A stretch of 64,000 nt of DNA from Xanthomonas fragariae (GTDB taxonomy: Bacteria > Pseudomonadota > Gammaproteobacteria > Xanthomonadales > Xanthomonadaceae), in the NCBI RefSeq assembly GCF_900183975.1, contig NZ_LT853882.1:620001-684000 (forward strand). The letters are read 5' to 3'. The position numbers were made by a program, and so were the translations under genes. The notes below the pieces were generated by a model. It searched no databases. It was not told the origin of the DNA and saw only the letters and a program-made list of their open reading frames with translations. This document shows, piece after piece, positions 9,833 through 20,400 of this stretch (positions are counted from its first letter, which is position 1; every line of letters begins with the position of its first letter).

Positions 9833-10687
9833 ATGCAAGCCCACTGTGGGGAATTCAGGGTGTGTGCGATGTGCCGGGTATTGCGGGTCAACCGGTCGGG
9901 CTATTACGCCTGGTTGTGCTCGCCCAACAGTGAGCGCGCCAAGGAAGATGAGCGCTTGCTTGGACTGATCAAGCACCACTGGCTGGCCAACGGCAGTGTC
10001 TATGGGCATCGCAAGATCACCAGGGATCTGCGCGATCTGGGTGAGCGTTGCAGTCGCCATCGGGTGCATCGGCTGATGCGCACCGAGGGACTGCGTGCCC
10101 AGGTGGGCTATGGTCGCAAACCGCGCTTCCATGGAGGAATGCAGTGCAAGGCGGCGGCCAACCTGCTTGACCGACAGTTCGACGTGACTGAGCCGGACAC
10201 GACCTGGGCGAGCGATTTCACCTTCATCCGCACGCATGAAGGCTGGATGTACTTGGCTGTTGTGATCGATCTGTTTTCCCGGCAGGTTGTCGGCTGGGCG
10301 ATGCGCGATCGGGCCGACACCGAGTTGGTCGTGCAGGCCTTGTTGTCTGCGGTGTGGCGGCGCAAACCCAACGCTGGTTGCTTGGTTCATTCGGACCAAG
10401 GGTCTGTCTACACCAGCGATGACTGGCGCAGTTTCCTGGTGTCCCATGGCGTGGTGTGCAGCATGAGTCGGCGTGGCAACTGCCACGACAACGCACCCGT
10501 GGAGAGCTTCTTCGGACTGCTCAAACGCGAGCGGATCAGGCGGCGGACCTATTCCACCAAGGACGCCGCTCGCGCCGAGGTATTCGACTACATCGAGATG
10601 TTCTACAACCCCAACCGCCGCCACGGTTCAACTGGCGACCTGTCCCCTGTAGAGTTTGAACGGCGCTACGCGCAACGAGGGTCTTGA
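9833..10687 (+). CDS. IS3-family transposase OrfB (DDE integrase domain)
   Basis: The product is 284 residues. An HTH_21-like region with VYGHRKITRDLRDLG leads into the rve integrase core. The catalytic residues are the first D in WASDFTFIRT, the second D in LVHSDQGSVYTS and the E in NAPVESFFGLLKRE. The C-terminal FYNPNRRHGSTGDLSPVEFE is the hallmark of IS3 elements. The normal translation product is probably the OrfAB fusion made by -1 frameshifting at 9782-9788; an independent ATG at 9833 is also possible. It differs from the second copy by only about five residues (for example Y/H in NRSGYYAW), which points to recent duplication. Confidence 0.92.
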   Translation: MQAHCGEFRVCAMCRVLRVNRSGYYAWLCSPNSERAKEDERLLGLIKHHWLANGSVYGHRKITRDLRDLGERCSRHRVHRLMRTEGLRAQVGYGRKPRFHGGMQCKAAANLLDRQFDVTEPDTTWASDFTFIRTHEGWMYLAVVIDLFSRQVVGWAMRDRADTELVVQALLSAVWRRKPNAGCLVHSDQGSVYTSDDWRSFLVSHGVVCSMSRRGNCHDNAPVESFFGLLKRERIRRRTYSTKDAARAEVFDYIEMFYNPNRRHGSTGDLSPVEFERRYAQRGS

Positions 10688-10748
10688 GGGTCTACGGAAC
10701 CCTGGGCGTATCAAACGTCAATCCAACCCGTATGGCCATCCTTGAATT

Positions 10749-13236
10749 TTTCTGAGCTGCCTACGCGGCAGTGAACTCATCCAGAGCTTCAGTAGCAGCC
10801 TTTGATGTTTTCTGAGCTGCCTACGCGGCAGTGAACACAACGCGTCACTGCCAGCATCCGGACATCCCTGTCTGAGCTGCCTACGCGGCAGTGAACGTCC
10901 ACCGGTGGCGCGTATGCCGAGTGCATCATTTCTGAGCTGCCTACGCGGCAGTGAACAGATCCTCGATCCCGGGGTTCTTGTGGCAGTATTTCTGAGCTGC
11001 CTACGCGGCAGTGAACTCTCCTGCAAGATTTGAGGAAGATCCCGACACTTTCTGAGCTGCCTACGCGGCAGTGAACCGAGTTACTGCTCCCTTTGTAAAT
11101 TTCAGCCATTTCTGAGCTGCCTACGCGGCAGTGAACAGTCGCTACGACTGGCATGAGTTTTGGTTTAATTTCTGAGCTGCCTACGCGGCAGTGAACCGAA
11201 GCAAGGTGCGACACCGACTGCCCTGGGATTTCTGAGCTGCCTACGCGGCAGTGAACGATGTACTTTTCGAAAATGATTTCCCCATAGATTTCTGAGCTGC
11301 CTACGCGGCAGTGAACAGAGGTCCTGACTTCTGCAATCAGGGCATCTATTTCTGAGCTGCCTACGCGGCAGTGAACAGGTCACGAATGTATTCTTAACGC
11401 GCTGCTTATTTCTGAGCTGCCTACGCGGCAGTGAACTGTCGCGGAATTCGGTTTCGGTGTGGCGCAAATTTCTGAGCTGCCTACGCGGCAGTGAACTCCG
11501 AGGCGATGATGCCGTCTTTGTATGCAATTTTCTGAGCTGCCTACGCGGCAGTGAACCTGCTTGCGTATTGTCCCCGTCTGCTCCTACATTTCTGAGCTGC
11601 CTACGCGGCAGTGAACGTCTTGATACGGAAGTTCCTCCCCCTGCTGCATTTCTGAGCTGCCTACGCGGCAGTGAACCTCCCTGAACATGTTGTTCAAGAG
11701 GACGTGGATTTCTGAGCTGCCTACGCGGCAGTGAACATGCAGAGAGTACAGTCTGCAAGGGTGCGGCTTTTCTGAGCTGCCTACGCGGCAGTGAACGAAA
11801 CCTCTGCATACGGCTGGGGCTCGTAGGTTTTCTGAGCTGCCTACGCGGCATTGAACCTACCCAGGTGCGCGCGACACCCGTCGTTGGTTTTCTGAGCTGC
11901 CTACGCGGCAGTGAACCGACCACTGGCGAACCTCTTCGGCGTCGTCGATTTCTGAGCTGCCTACGCGGCAGTGAAAGGATGGAAAGCTCTACGGGCACAA
12001 ATGGTTTTTTTCTGAGCTGCCTACGCGGCAGTGAACTCATGTCGGTAGCTTGCATCTTGGTAGCGCTGTTTCTGAGCTGCCTACGCGGCAGTGAACAGTA
12101 CGAAACTCTGAGCCGTTCTGCCATAGCATTTCTGAGCTGCCTACGCGGCAGTGAACTGCTGAGCCTAGTCGCGCTAGGGCTGCACGCATTTCTGAGCTGC
12201 CTACGCGGCAGTGAACAGTTTCAGCGGGTATTTGCCCAGAAGATCGTCTTTCTGAGCTGCCTACGCGGCAGTGAACGGGCTGCACGCAGGAAGCCATGAG
12301 GCGGTCGTTTTCTGAGCTGCCTACGCGGCAGTGAACACTCAGCACAGCTAAAGCGGGTGCTGCCGTACTTTCTGAGCTGCCTACGCGGCAGTGAACCCCG
12401 AGGAGGGCAACTTTGGTGCACACAGCTCTTTCTGAGCTGCCTACGCGGCAGTGAACCTTGCAGCAGTCTTTCTCCGCCAGCACGTGCGTTTCTGAGCTGC
12501 CTACGCGGCAGTGAACGGGGACCTACTCCGGTGGTGCTCCGGACGGATTTTCTGAGCTGCCTACGCGGCAGTGAACACTGGAGTGCGGGCCAACCCACAG
12601 TAACAGTATTTCTGAGCTGCCTACGCGGCAGTGAACTCTACTACTCCGGTATCCCACTTCTTAATTTGTTTCTGAGCTGCCTACGCGGCAGTGAACTCAT
12701 GATGAATAATGCTGTCTGGGCCGACCAATTTCTGAGCTGCCTACGCGGCAGTGAACGGCGGTACCCTGATTGTTTATCACTGCTCCTTTTTCTGAGCTGC
12801 CTACGCGGCAGTGAACTTCGCTGAGTGCCTTTCGCCGTGATGCCCGTATTTCTGAGCTGCCTACGCGGCAGTGAACAAGGATCAGACCTTTATTTTCCGC
12901 AACCATCATTTCTGAGCTGCCTACGCGGCAGTGAACCCGGACAGACTATGCTTAAAGATAGTCGGATTTTTCTGAGCTGCCTACGCGGCAGTGAACCGTT
13001 GCAGCGATCAGATTTGTTCCTCGAAGCTTTTCTGAGCTGCCTACGCGGCAGTGAACTCCTGGACACCATATCCAGGACATGACCGTAATTTCTGAGCTGC
13101 CTACGCGGCAGTGAACAACACATTCGATAGTATACGAGGAGAGACGTTTTTCTGAGCTGCCTACGCGGCAGTGAACCGACCTCGCCGGTCTCACTACGGG
13201 CCTAGTGTTTTCTGAGCTGCCTACGCGGCAGTGAAC
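10749..13236 (-). CRISPR. Type I-F CRISPR array, 42 repeats and 41 spacers
   Basis: A 28-bp repeat recurs exactly every 60 bp from 10749 to 13236, so all 41 spacers are 32 bp long. In crRNA orientation (minus strand) the repeat begins GTTCACTGCC and ends CTCAGAAA, with the 5-bp stem CTGCC/GGCAG recognised by Cas6f, a type I-F repeat. Three repeats are variant: one base near the left end of the repeat at 10869, a G-to-T in that at 11829 and a changed last base in that at 11949. All spacers are different by eye. The leader should be on the right, between the array and csy4. Long ORFs across the array that encode SLPRRQLR or FLSCLRGSE repeats are artefacts of the repeat. Confidence 0.98.
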
Positions 13237-13290
13237 AAGATCAGATCTTCATCAATCCATTGATAAATAAAAGAAATACCGACAAAACAG
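13237..13290 (-). promoter_or_regulatory. CRISPR leader (array promoter and integration signals)
   Basis: This AT-rich stretch directly abuts the leader-proximal repeat and lies between it and the cas-operon hairpin. It contains CATCAATCCATTG (13250-13262), which matches the IHF consensus WATCAANNNNTTR at all but the first position. IHF bends the leader during spacer integration in type I-F systems, so this is a plausible adaptation signal. No promoter elements could be placed with confidence. Confidence 0.5.
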
Positions 13291-13321
13291 GGCAGGCACC
13301 CTTTGAAACAAGGTGCCTGCC
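13291..13321 (-). terminator. Hairpin after csy4, probable cas-operon terminator
   Basis: A perfect 10-bp stem (GGCAGGCACC at 13291-13300 and GGTGCCTGCC at 13312-13321) has an 11-nt loop. In the direction of cas transcription it is followed by CTGTTTTGTC, a short T-rich tract. It would separate cas-operon transcription from the array, which then needs its own promoter in the leader. Confidence 0.6.
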
Positions 13322-13367
13322 AAGTGGTTGATTCTAAAGCAGCCTTTGTTCTGTCCGGGAAAAAGGG

Positions 13368-13934
13368 TCAAAACCAGGGCACGGTCGCTTCCTGGCTCAG
13401 GCCATAGCTGTTGAAGCTGCCGTTCGTCGGCTCCGATAGCAGGGGGCCGTGACGGATGAACAGCGGGAATGACGCCTGTCCCGTGCTGCGGCTGCCCAGT
13501 ACGACGAACGGCAGTGGCAGCTGTTCGGCTGCCGCATCCGGGATGCGTTGGGCGGCTGTCTCTGCATCGATCCCATGACGGCGCATGGCACGACGGCGCA
13601 GGCGCGAGGGACTGCTCTTGGCCTGCACCCTGGTGACGTGCCGATGTTGGGTGTCGGCAGGGGCAGCGAGAATGGCCGATACCGCCAGGTGATCGAGCAT
13701 CCCGTGCAGCCAGGGTCTCGCCATCAACATCTGCAAGGCGGTCTGTCGACCGTGCAAGCGCAGGTGGGCACCCAGACTTGGCTTGCGCGCGTCATGGCGT
13801 GGAAAGCTGACGCCGATGTCTTGGCGTTGCTGCTGCACCAGTGCGCGGTGCAGGCGCACATACAGGCCGCTGAGCAGCTGGTGCGGCGCAAGCTCCGGGT
13901 CGGGACGAAGTTGGAGATCCACATAGTGGTCCAT
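13368..13934 (-). CDS. cas6f: CRISPR pre-crRNA endonuclease Cas6f/Csy4
   Basis: The product is 188 residues from the ATG at 13934, matching Csy4 of Pseudomonas (187 residues). It cuts the repeat at the base of the hairpin and stays bound to the crRNA 3' end. The start MDHYVDLQLRPDPE matches the family closely; the ATG nine codons earlier is ignored because it would overlap csy3. The catalytic histidine is at residue 29, as in the Pseudomonas enzyme. The arginine-rich helix RLRRRAMRRHGI fits the RNA major groove, and the C-terminus YGLSQEATVPWF is the conserved Csy4 ending. The gene starts 4 bp after the csy3 stop. Confidence 0.96.
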   Translation of the reverse strand: MDHYVDLQLRPDPELAPHQLLSGLYVRLHRALVQQQRQDIGVSFPRHDARKPSLGAHLRLHGRQTALQMLMARPWLHGMLDHLAVSAILAAPADTQHRHVTRVQAKSSPSRLRRRAMRRHGIDAETAAQRIPDAAAEQLPLPFVVLGSRSTGQASFPLFIRHGPLLSEPTNGSFNSYGLSQEATVPWF

Positions 13935-13938
13935 GGCG

Positions 13939-14976
13939 TCAGCCCGCATCGCCGAAGACACCGCCCCGGATCAGCGTGGCGATCACGAAATGCTGCTGGT
14001 CCGGCTCGGGCAGCTTGTCCTTGAGCACCCAGTTATCGAGCAGGTTGTAGAAATCCAGCTTGGCCTTGGGCTGCCGGTAGGCTTTGCCTTGTGTGGTAAC
14101 CGAACCGTACGGCTCCACGGCGATCGGGCCGTTGTCGTCTGCCTCCGGGTACCAGGTGTCGATGGTGCGCAGCGCATTGCCGATCTTCTGCGAATGGATC
14201 GCAGCCACCGCATTGTCGCCATCGCCGACGGCGTAGAGGGTCTTGCTTTTCTTGCTGCTACCCTTGTCCAGGATGAGCTCCTGCGAGGGAAATACCTCCT
14301 GGCCCGCACCCACACGCACAAACGCGGTGACCTGCAACAGCAGGTGCGCACTGCCCGCCAGCGCGGTGGCGATCAGCGAGGACAAGGCGACCAGATCCGC
14401 GGCTTCGGCAGATGGAGCCCGCAAGGTGCGCAAAGAATGGTCGTGCGCCTGGAACGCCCACTGCGCGGCAGGCACGCCATTTTTCAGATGCGCGACCTGC
14501 ACCTCCACCTGCTCCGCACCGATACGGTTGCGCCACAAAAAACGCCCGTTGGCCAGGTTGGCCGCATAGCGTTGGGCCAGCGTGTCGAAGCCATGCTGTT
14601 GTACATAAGCGGCAACGGTGGCGGTGAGTTTCTTGCGGTAGTCGGTGTCGTTGCAGGCCGAGGGTGTGCCGGTACCACCAAGCACGCGCAGAGTGAACTG
14701 TACCTTCAGCGTGTCGGCATCCAGCGGTAGGGCAGCCACGTCCACGGTCTGCAGATTGGGGTTCTCAATGGCGGCATCGAGTTTGGTCGGGTCCTGTTCC
14801 TTGACCTTGAGTCGGTTGGAAATGGTGCCGCGGACGGATTTTTCGCGCAGCTTGATGGGCCGCCAGTCGGCAGGCGTGGCGCGCGCTGCCCACGCGCCGG
14901 AAAACAACAGCGCGTCGGAGGGATCGAGTTTGCGTTCGAAGGCGAGGACGGAGGCGGTCTTGAGGTCGGTTGTCAT
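13939..14976 (-). CDS. cas7f: Type I-F Cascade backbone protein Cas7f/Csy3
   Basis: The product is 345 residues from the ATG at 14976, the normal Csy3 length. Six copies coat the crRNA spacer in the I-F surveillance complex. An AAGGAA ribosome-binding site lies 8 bp upstream; an in-frame upstream extension to 15372 runs through csy2 and is not real. Family features are the N-terminal [19 protein letters not shown], the [15 protein letters not shown] region and the C-terminal [19 protein letters not shown]. Csy4 follows after 4 bp and csy2 ends 22 bp upstream. Confidence 0.96.
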   Translation of the reverse strand: MTTDLKTASVLAFERKLDPSDALLFSGAWAARATPADWRPIKLREKSVRGTISNRLKVKEQDPTKLDAAIENPNLQTVDVAALPLDADTLKVQFTLRVLGGTGTPSACNDTDYRKKLTATVAAYVQQHGFDTLAQRYAANLANGRFLWRNRIGAEQVEVQVAHLKNGVPAAQWAFQAHDHSLRTLRAPSAEAADLVALSSLIATALAGSAHLLLQVTAFVRVGAGQEVFPSQELILDKGSSKKSKTLYAVGDGDNAVAAIHSQKIGNALRTIDTWYPEADDNGPIAVEPYGSVTTQGKAYRQPKAKLDFYNLLDNWVLKDKLPEPDQQHFVIATLIRGGVFGDAG

Positions 14977-14998
14977 GCTGAAATTCCTTGTCGTGAGG

Positions 14999-16009
14999 TC
15001 AGTCGAGAGAGAAGGTGGAATCTGGCGTTTGGTCGGCAATGACTGCCGCAGCGAAGTCGTTGCGACAGCGGTACAGGCCCTGGCCGGGGTCGCTGCTGGC
15101 GTACCAGAGCAGTTGCTGCGGTGCGTCCAGGCGGTGCGGGCTGATCCACTGGCCGAGCGAGTACAGGCTTTCGACGAAGCGGAAGGCCGTGTCGGTATCG
15201 CGTGCATTGGCCACGCTGCCGGCCGCCTGCAGCTCGCCCAGAGCGCCGTAGCCCACCGGGATCGGCACGGTCCAGCCATGCCCGCTGCGGTCGTGGCTCC
15301 ATCCGGGCGTGTCGTTCGGGGTGGTGTCGCTCTGATAGCGCCAATTGATGCGCGACAGCGACAACCAGGCATCCAATCGAGTGGCGCCGGGATCGGTGGC
15401 TTGTAGTTCGGCCAGGCGGGCGTCGAGCAGGTCGGCGCGTTCCACCAGCGCGAAACCGGGTAGCAGCCGCATGCGCGCCTTGCGGAATTGCGTCGTGCGG
15501 TCGTCCTCGGTGCCGGTCAGCTCCAGCGTCCATGGCTGGTAGCGATGCCGCCAGGGCTGCGCCGGTGCCCGCAGGCTGCCGCCGGCGATGCGCATGCCGG
15601 CAAGCAGTTCGGCCACGGCGTCGGTGTCGGCTTGCTGCGCCGGCGGGTCGTCGCTCCAACGTTGGCTGTGCACGCCCAGCACCAGGCTCAGTTCCAGATG
15701 GATGCGGCCTTCCTCGACGATGGGGGCGGTCTTGCCGTCCTTGCCGATCGGATTGCGGGTCAGGTGGAAGGCTTTGACGAAGCCGCCCTCGGTCACCTGT
15801 TCCTGATGGGCGTGGCAGACCGCGCCGATGGCGTGAAACGTCAGCTCCAGCCCGGCGGCGTGGACCTTGCGTTGCAATGCCCACATCAGGCCCAGCAACG
15901 CGGTCATCGACGGGAAGCCGTGGGTCAGAGGGCTGGAAACGGCGTTGGCGTTGTGGACATGCAGATGGGGCAGCACCAGCAAGTGGCTGAAAGCGGGGCA
16001 ACGGCTCAT
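14999..16009 (-). CDS. cas5f: Type I-F Cascade protein Cas5f/Csy2
   Basis: The product is 336 residues. Csy2 caps the crRNA 5' handle together with Csy1. The N-terminus [20 protein letters not shown] and the following [11 protein letters not shown] are the typical Csy2 start, and the protein keeps the RNA-recognition-fold pattern through ITGGSL-like turns. Its ATG at 16009 overlaps the csy1 stop by 4 bp, so the two are translationally coupled. The other minus-strand frame across this region (14973-16031) is a shadow. Confidence 0.94.
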   Translation of the reverse strand: MSRCPAFSHLLVLPHLHVHNANAVSSPLTHGFPSMTALLGLMWALQRKVHAAGLELTFHAIGAVCHAHQEQVTEGGFVKAFHLTRNPIGKDGKTAPIVEEGRIHLELSLVLGVHSQRWSDDPPAQQADTDAVAELLAGMRIAGGSLRAPAQPWRHRYQPWTLELTGTEDDRTTQFRKARMRLLPGFALVERADLLDARLAELQATDPGATRLDAWLSLSRINWRYQSDTTPNDTPGWSHDRSGHGWTVPIPVGYGALGELQAAGSVANARDTDTAFRFVESLYSLGQWISPHRLDAPQQLLWYASSDPGQGLYRCRNDFAAAVIADQTPDSTFSLD

Positions 16010-17361
16010 GCCTGGCCTCCGGCAGACGCACGTCGCTGCAGTGGCACCGGCCAGGTCGCCTCGATGATCGCCTGCCTGGCCCAGTGTCGGTACTCGTTAT
16101 CGCCGACGCTGGTCAGCCCTGCCTTGTGCAGTTGCGCATTGACCCAATTGGCGAAGCGACCCGCGACCTGGTCCGGCCAGTCGCCGAAGGCGTAGGCAGC
16201 GTTGAAGGCGTCGTCGTCCTGGGTCCATTGCGGGTGTTGCGGATCGCGGCGGACCGGCAGCACGGTGCGTTCCGGGTCCAGCCACAGTTGTTCGTAGAGC
16301 GGCAGCGTGCAGTTCGCATCGCGGGTCCAGCCGGGAGCGAAGCGCGCCTGGGTTTCGGCGGCGAACACGGCCAGTTGTGCGCTCAGTTCCTGTTCGATGC
16401 GTTGGCGGATTCGGCGCGTCTTGTCGTTGGGCGGCGGATCGTCAAGCAGAAAGTCGGCCAGTGTCTTCACTATCGCGCGCACGTCCTTGCCGTAGCCGAA
16501 CCGGTCTATCACCGAGTCGGTCTTCAACAAGCTGCGCGGATGGTCCAGCGTCCAGCTCGGCGGCAGCGAGGCCAGCAGGTAGTTCACGCCGCCGCGTTCG
16601 CTGTTGAGTTGGCTTACATTTTGTTGATTGGAGCCGCCGAGTTTGCGTGCCACCAGATTGCGGTAATCGCGGTAGCTGCCGTCGTGCGGTTGTTTGGTGC
16701 GCTGGGCCTGGCGAGCCAGCTTGTTGGTCTCACCAAAGCGGGCGTCCTGGATGTCGGCGTGCACCACATGCGCCAGCGTGCTGGAGAACAGCGGTTGCAG
16801 CAGATGGTACTGCGTGTCATCGGTTGGTTGGTCGCCAACCAGCCAGTAGACCTGTTTGGCCATGCCATGCGAGCTCAGTTGCGGTTCGCTGCGGGCCAGT
16901 GCGGCGAAGGCCTGCATCCAGCCGGTGGCGACGTCGGTATCGGGGTGCAGGGCAGCGCGCAAATCGCTGTCGCCGGCCTGCATCCACGCCAGCAGACCCT
17001 GGCCCTCGACCTCGATCTTGAGGAATTTGAAGACATCCAGCGCGGCGGCATTGCCCACCACGTCCTGTGCGTAATGCGCACCCAGCAGATGGCTGCCGAT
17101 CTCGGCGTGCTGCGGCAGGCTGTCGGGCGGCACATGCAGGCTGCTGCCGCGTGCGTCCGGGTGGGTGGCCTTGAGCACATGGGTGACGGCCTGGATCTGT
17201 CCGACCCGCCGCGCCGCATCGGCCAGCCATGTCGCGTAGTCGTATTTCGATGCCGCTCCGGCATCGCCTTTGCCATCCTTCAGCTTGGCCAGTCGCCGGG
17301 CTTCAATAAAGTCGACGATGGCGGAGCGGAAGCGTTTTGCTCTCTCGGTTGGTTCTGTCAT
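16006..17361 (-). CDS. cas8f: Type I-F Cascade large subunit Cas8f/Csy1
   Basis: The product is 451 residues, usual for Csy1. It recognises the GG/CC PAM and binds the crRNA 5' end with Csy2. Recognisable Csy1 segments are the N-terminal FIEARRLAKL, the central block from SHLLGAHYAQDVVGNAAALDV, then NVSQLNSERGGVNYLLASLPP, and the C-terminal FANWVNAQL. A gap of 78 bp separates it from the cas2-3 stop; an AAGGAGATTGGG ribosome-binding site precedes the ATG. It is overlapped by csy2 at its 3' end. Confidence 0.95.
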   Translation of the reverse strand: MTEPTERAKRFRSAIVDFIEARRLAKLKDGKGDAGAASKYDYATWLADAARRVGQIQAVTHVLKATHPDARGSSLHVPPDSLPQHAEIGSHLLGAHYAQDVVGNAAALDVFKFLKIEVEGQGLLAWMQAGDSDLRAALHPDTDVATGWMQAFAALARSEPQLSSHGMAKQVYWLVGDQPTDDTQYHLLQPLFSSTLAHVVHADIQDARFGETNKLARQAQRTKQPHDGSYRDYRNLVARKLGGSNQQNVSQLNSERGGVNYLLASLPPSWTLDHPRSLLKTDSVIDRFGYGKDVRAIVKTLADFLLDDPPPNDKTRRIRQRIEQELSAQLAVFAAETQARFAPGWTRDANCTLPLYEQLWLDPERTVLPVRRDPQHPQWTQDDDAFNAAYAFGDWPDQVAGRFANWVNAQLHKAGLTSVGDNEYRHWARQAIIEATWPVPLQRRASAGGQA

Positions 17362-17439
17362 CCCAATCTCCTTGTCGGTACTTCAGTGTGTCATCTTGGT
17401 AAACGCTTGCAGTATCACGGGATGAGACGCAGCAACCGA

Positions 17440-20400
17440 TCATCCTTTGAACTTCGCAAACCCCAGCCACGGGTGATAACGCCAGCCGGTTTCGCTGGCC
17501 GGCACGTCTACTGTCGTGAACTTCCTGGCGCACTCCTCCAATGACAGGTCGAGGGAATCGGCCTGCTCGATGAGCAGATTCATCAACTCGAAGCGCCCCC
17601 ATGGTCCGATGCCTGGTGCCGATGCCAGTGCGAGGTCATGGCGCTGGCTCTGCTCGATGCGGACATACAGGTCGGCGGCATGACGGTCGGGGGATCTCTC
17701 GACGCGATGCAGTCGCGGCACCTCGTTGTCGTCCGGCAGGAACACCAGGGTGACGCGGGGCTGGTTGTCGTCGCGGAATGGTTGCTGTTGCGGCAGTAAC
17801 CCGGTCAGGGAGGCATGCGGGTGTTTACGGGCGGCGAAGGCGTGGTCGCGCTCCAGCGACGTGGCGTTTGCCTGCGTCAGCATGCTGGCGGCGATGCGCT
17901 TCTGCTCCAGATCCACCAAGCGTTCGGAAGGCTCCCACTGCGCGTTGTCGGGGCGTGGGCGAATGCGTGGCACGGCGCTGAGCGTGCGGTAGTCGTCTTC
18001 GCGCAGCAGTTCGCGTAGCCACGGCGTTTTCAGGCGGAATTTGCCCGCTTCTTTCCCACTTCCTTCTTTCTCGAAGCCTGGCCTGATGTAGGTCGGCCCG
18101 CCCTGCCCGCCCTTGCGGAAATGCCGTACGTTGGTATCGAAGATCAGCACGTTGGGCGTTGCGCCGGCCTTCCCACGATGGCGCTGCACGCGCCCGGCCA
18201 GTTGGATCAGCGAACGCATGGAGGAGGGCTCGGCCACCGCCCAGTCGGCATCCCAATCGCGGCCGACTTCGCAGACTGGCGATGCCAGTACCACGAACAG
18301 TTGCTCGCGTGCGGGGTGTGCGTCGATCAGGGCGCGGATACCCGGCAGGCGATAGACGCCGTTGCCATCGCCGCGCCGGTTGAAGGCCTGGTCGAGTTGA
18401 TGCTCGATGGCCGAACGCTGCACTAGCGGAAAGCGGGCGTGATAGACGCACAGGTGGATCTGCGTGCCCTCCGGCGCGCCGGCCGCATGCAGTGCCTGCG
18501 CAACGTCGAACAGCGGCTCGATATTGGCCATGCGTACCAGCCCGAAGCTGATGCGCTTGCCGCTGACCGGATCGGGTTCGGCATGCGCGTGGTGCAGGCG
18601 CAGGCAGGCGTCGCGTACATACGGTGCGAACTGCTCATGCAGCTGTGCATCCGGCAGGTTGCGTGGCAGATCCAGCGGCAGCAGTTCGCCGCGCCGTAGG
18701 GCTGGGGCCTTGGCGAGCGTGGCGATGCGTTTTTCGACGAACTGCATGTGCTGGTCGAGAAAGCCTGTGCCGCCGACGCACGTGGCGGACTGCACACCGA
18801 ACTCGTCGCTCCACAGACAGGGAACGTCGATCGCGGCGCCAGCTTGACCGCCATCCTGGCCACGGTTATGCCGATACCGCTGTCGACCGGCGCAGTAGGC
18901 CAGGTACATGCCGGCCACCAGCGACGGCGGCAGCGTGGCCGATGACAGCAGCACGCGCGTGCCCAGCATGCCGGCCCATTGCACCAGCCGGGTCAGCGCC
19001 GGCAGGTCGTTGAGGTCGTAGTCGTCCAGCTCGTCAAGAATCAGATCGGCACTCATCAAGCGCAGCATCGGTGCGATCTGGCGGCCGGCGCGCAACGATT
19101 CGGTCGCCGGCACCATGTGGTCCACGGTGCAGACCAGCACCGGCGCCGACAACAGTTTGCCGATATCCGGATCGTGTAGCGCACGCGACAGCAGTGGGTG
19201 GTCGGCGGTGACGCCTTCGTAGAGCACGTGGCTGTCTTCGTCGAGCAGATCCTGCACCGAGGCCGAGCCGTGCGCTTCGGCTTGTTGCGCGTAAAACTCG
19301 AATAATGCGCGGCTGGCCGAACCGCCGACGCGGATGGCCAGTTCGTCCTCGCCCAGATGCAGGTCGGTGCGGAAGCTGCGCCCGGTCTGCAGGGTGAGCG
19401 TGCGCAGGCCCAAGGCGTAGGTGGCACGCAGGCCCTGCTGCGGATCGGCCAGTGCATAGAGGATGCGCGCATTGGCCAGCGTTTTGCCGCAGCCGGTCGA
19501 AGCCATGTTGACGATAAAGGCGCCGTGTTCGCGCGCTGCCTCGCGCATTGCGGTGGCTGCGTCGAAGGCCTTGTCCTGCCAGGCGAAACGCGGATCGGCA
19601 CTGCGTTTGCGCAGGCCGCGGTGGTTGGCCAGTCTGGGCAGATGGCGCTCGAAGCCGGGCAAGGCATGGGCGATCAGCCCGGCATCGCGGGCGACGCCAA
19701 GCAGGTGCTCGTCCAACGGTTGTTTGAGGCCTTCGCGGTCGGTATTGGCGTAGAGCTGCGTCTTGCCATCGCCATGCACGCGCAGCGGCGAGCTCTTGGG
19801 CAGGGCCGAGTAATGATGGTCTGCCAGCATCAACGTCAGCCGCGCCAGATGCAGGACGTAAAGATTGTCCAGCCAGCTCTGATCGCGACGCAGGCGCAGT
19901 GCGAGCAGACGCTTGGCCAGCCGCGCGGCCTGTGCGCGCCATTTTGGTTCCGTCACCGGCAACGATCCGGCAGGTGTCCAGTACGACAGGACGCTGTCGG
20001 GTTCGGCGGGCTGCGCAATCTCGTTCCAGTCGTGCGCCACCAGCGATAGAGGTGTTTCCAGCCAGGCCGGGTTGAAGTTCAGCGCACGCTTGCCTAGCCA
20101 GTCCTGCCTGCCGTTGTCCTGCCGGACCGGTACGACTGGAAGCCGGTGATGCGTGAGCACCAACCACGCCACGGCCGCGGCAAGCGGTGGCAGTTCGCGA
20201 AAGGGATAGCGCGATGTTGCATCGATGCCATCGCGTTGATAGCGCCCGTTGGCAAGCCAGTCCGCCTCGACGAAGGCGTGCGGGTCGGCCAACCGTTGCA
20301 GCCAGCCTGCGTCGTCGTCGCTGCCGACGAACGCCTGGAACAGCCGCAGCGAGACCCATTCGTGGCGATACAGGTTGCGTTCGCGCAAGTTTCCACGCAG

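Larger units (their letters stand above)
9480..10713 (+). mobile_element. IS3-family insertion sequence, copy 1 (1234 bp)
   Basis: The terminal inverted repeats are TGCTACGCCCAGGGTTTCC on the left and, on the right, the complement of TGATACGCCCAGGGTTCCG. The element carries orfA and orfB of an IS3-type transposase in a -1 frame relation. A near-identical copy of exactly the same length lies inverted at 59495-60728. The flanking bases (gtaa on the left, aacg on the right) show no target duplication. This suggests that one side has been rearranged or deleted since insertion. Confidence 0.9.

Noticed and set aside
9476-10717. Target-site duplication of IS3 copy 1
   Set aside because: The flanks (gtaa and aacg) are not duplicates, and pairing with copy 2 flanks also gives none.
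10718-13194. Long repetitive reading frames across the CRISPR array (repeats of SLPRRQLR, VHCRVGSSE or FLSCLRGSE)
   Set aside because: They are translations of the 28-bp repeat, which keeps a frame open because repeat plus spacer is 60 bp. They are not genes.
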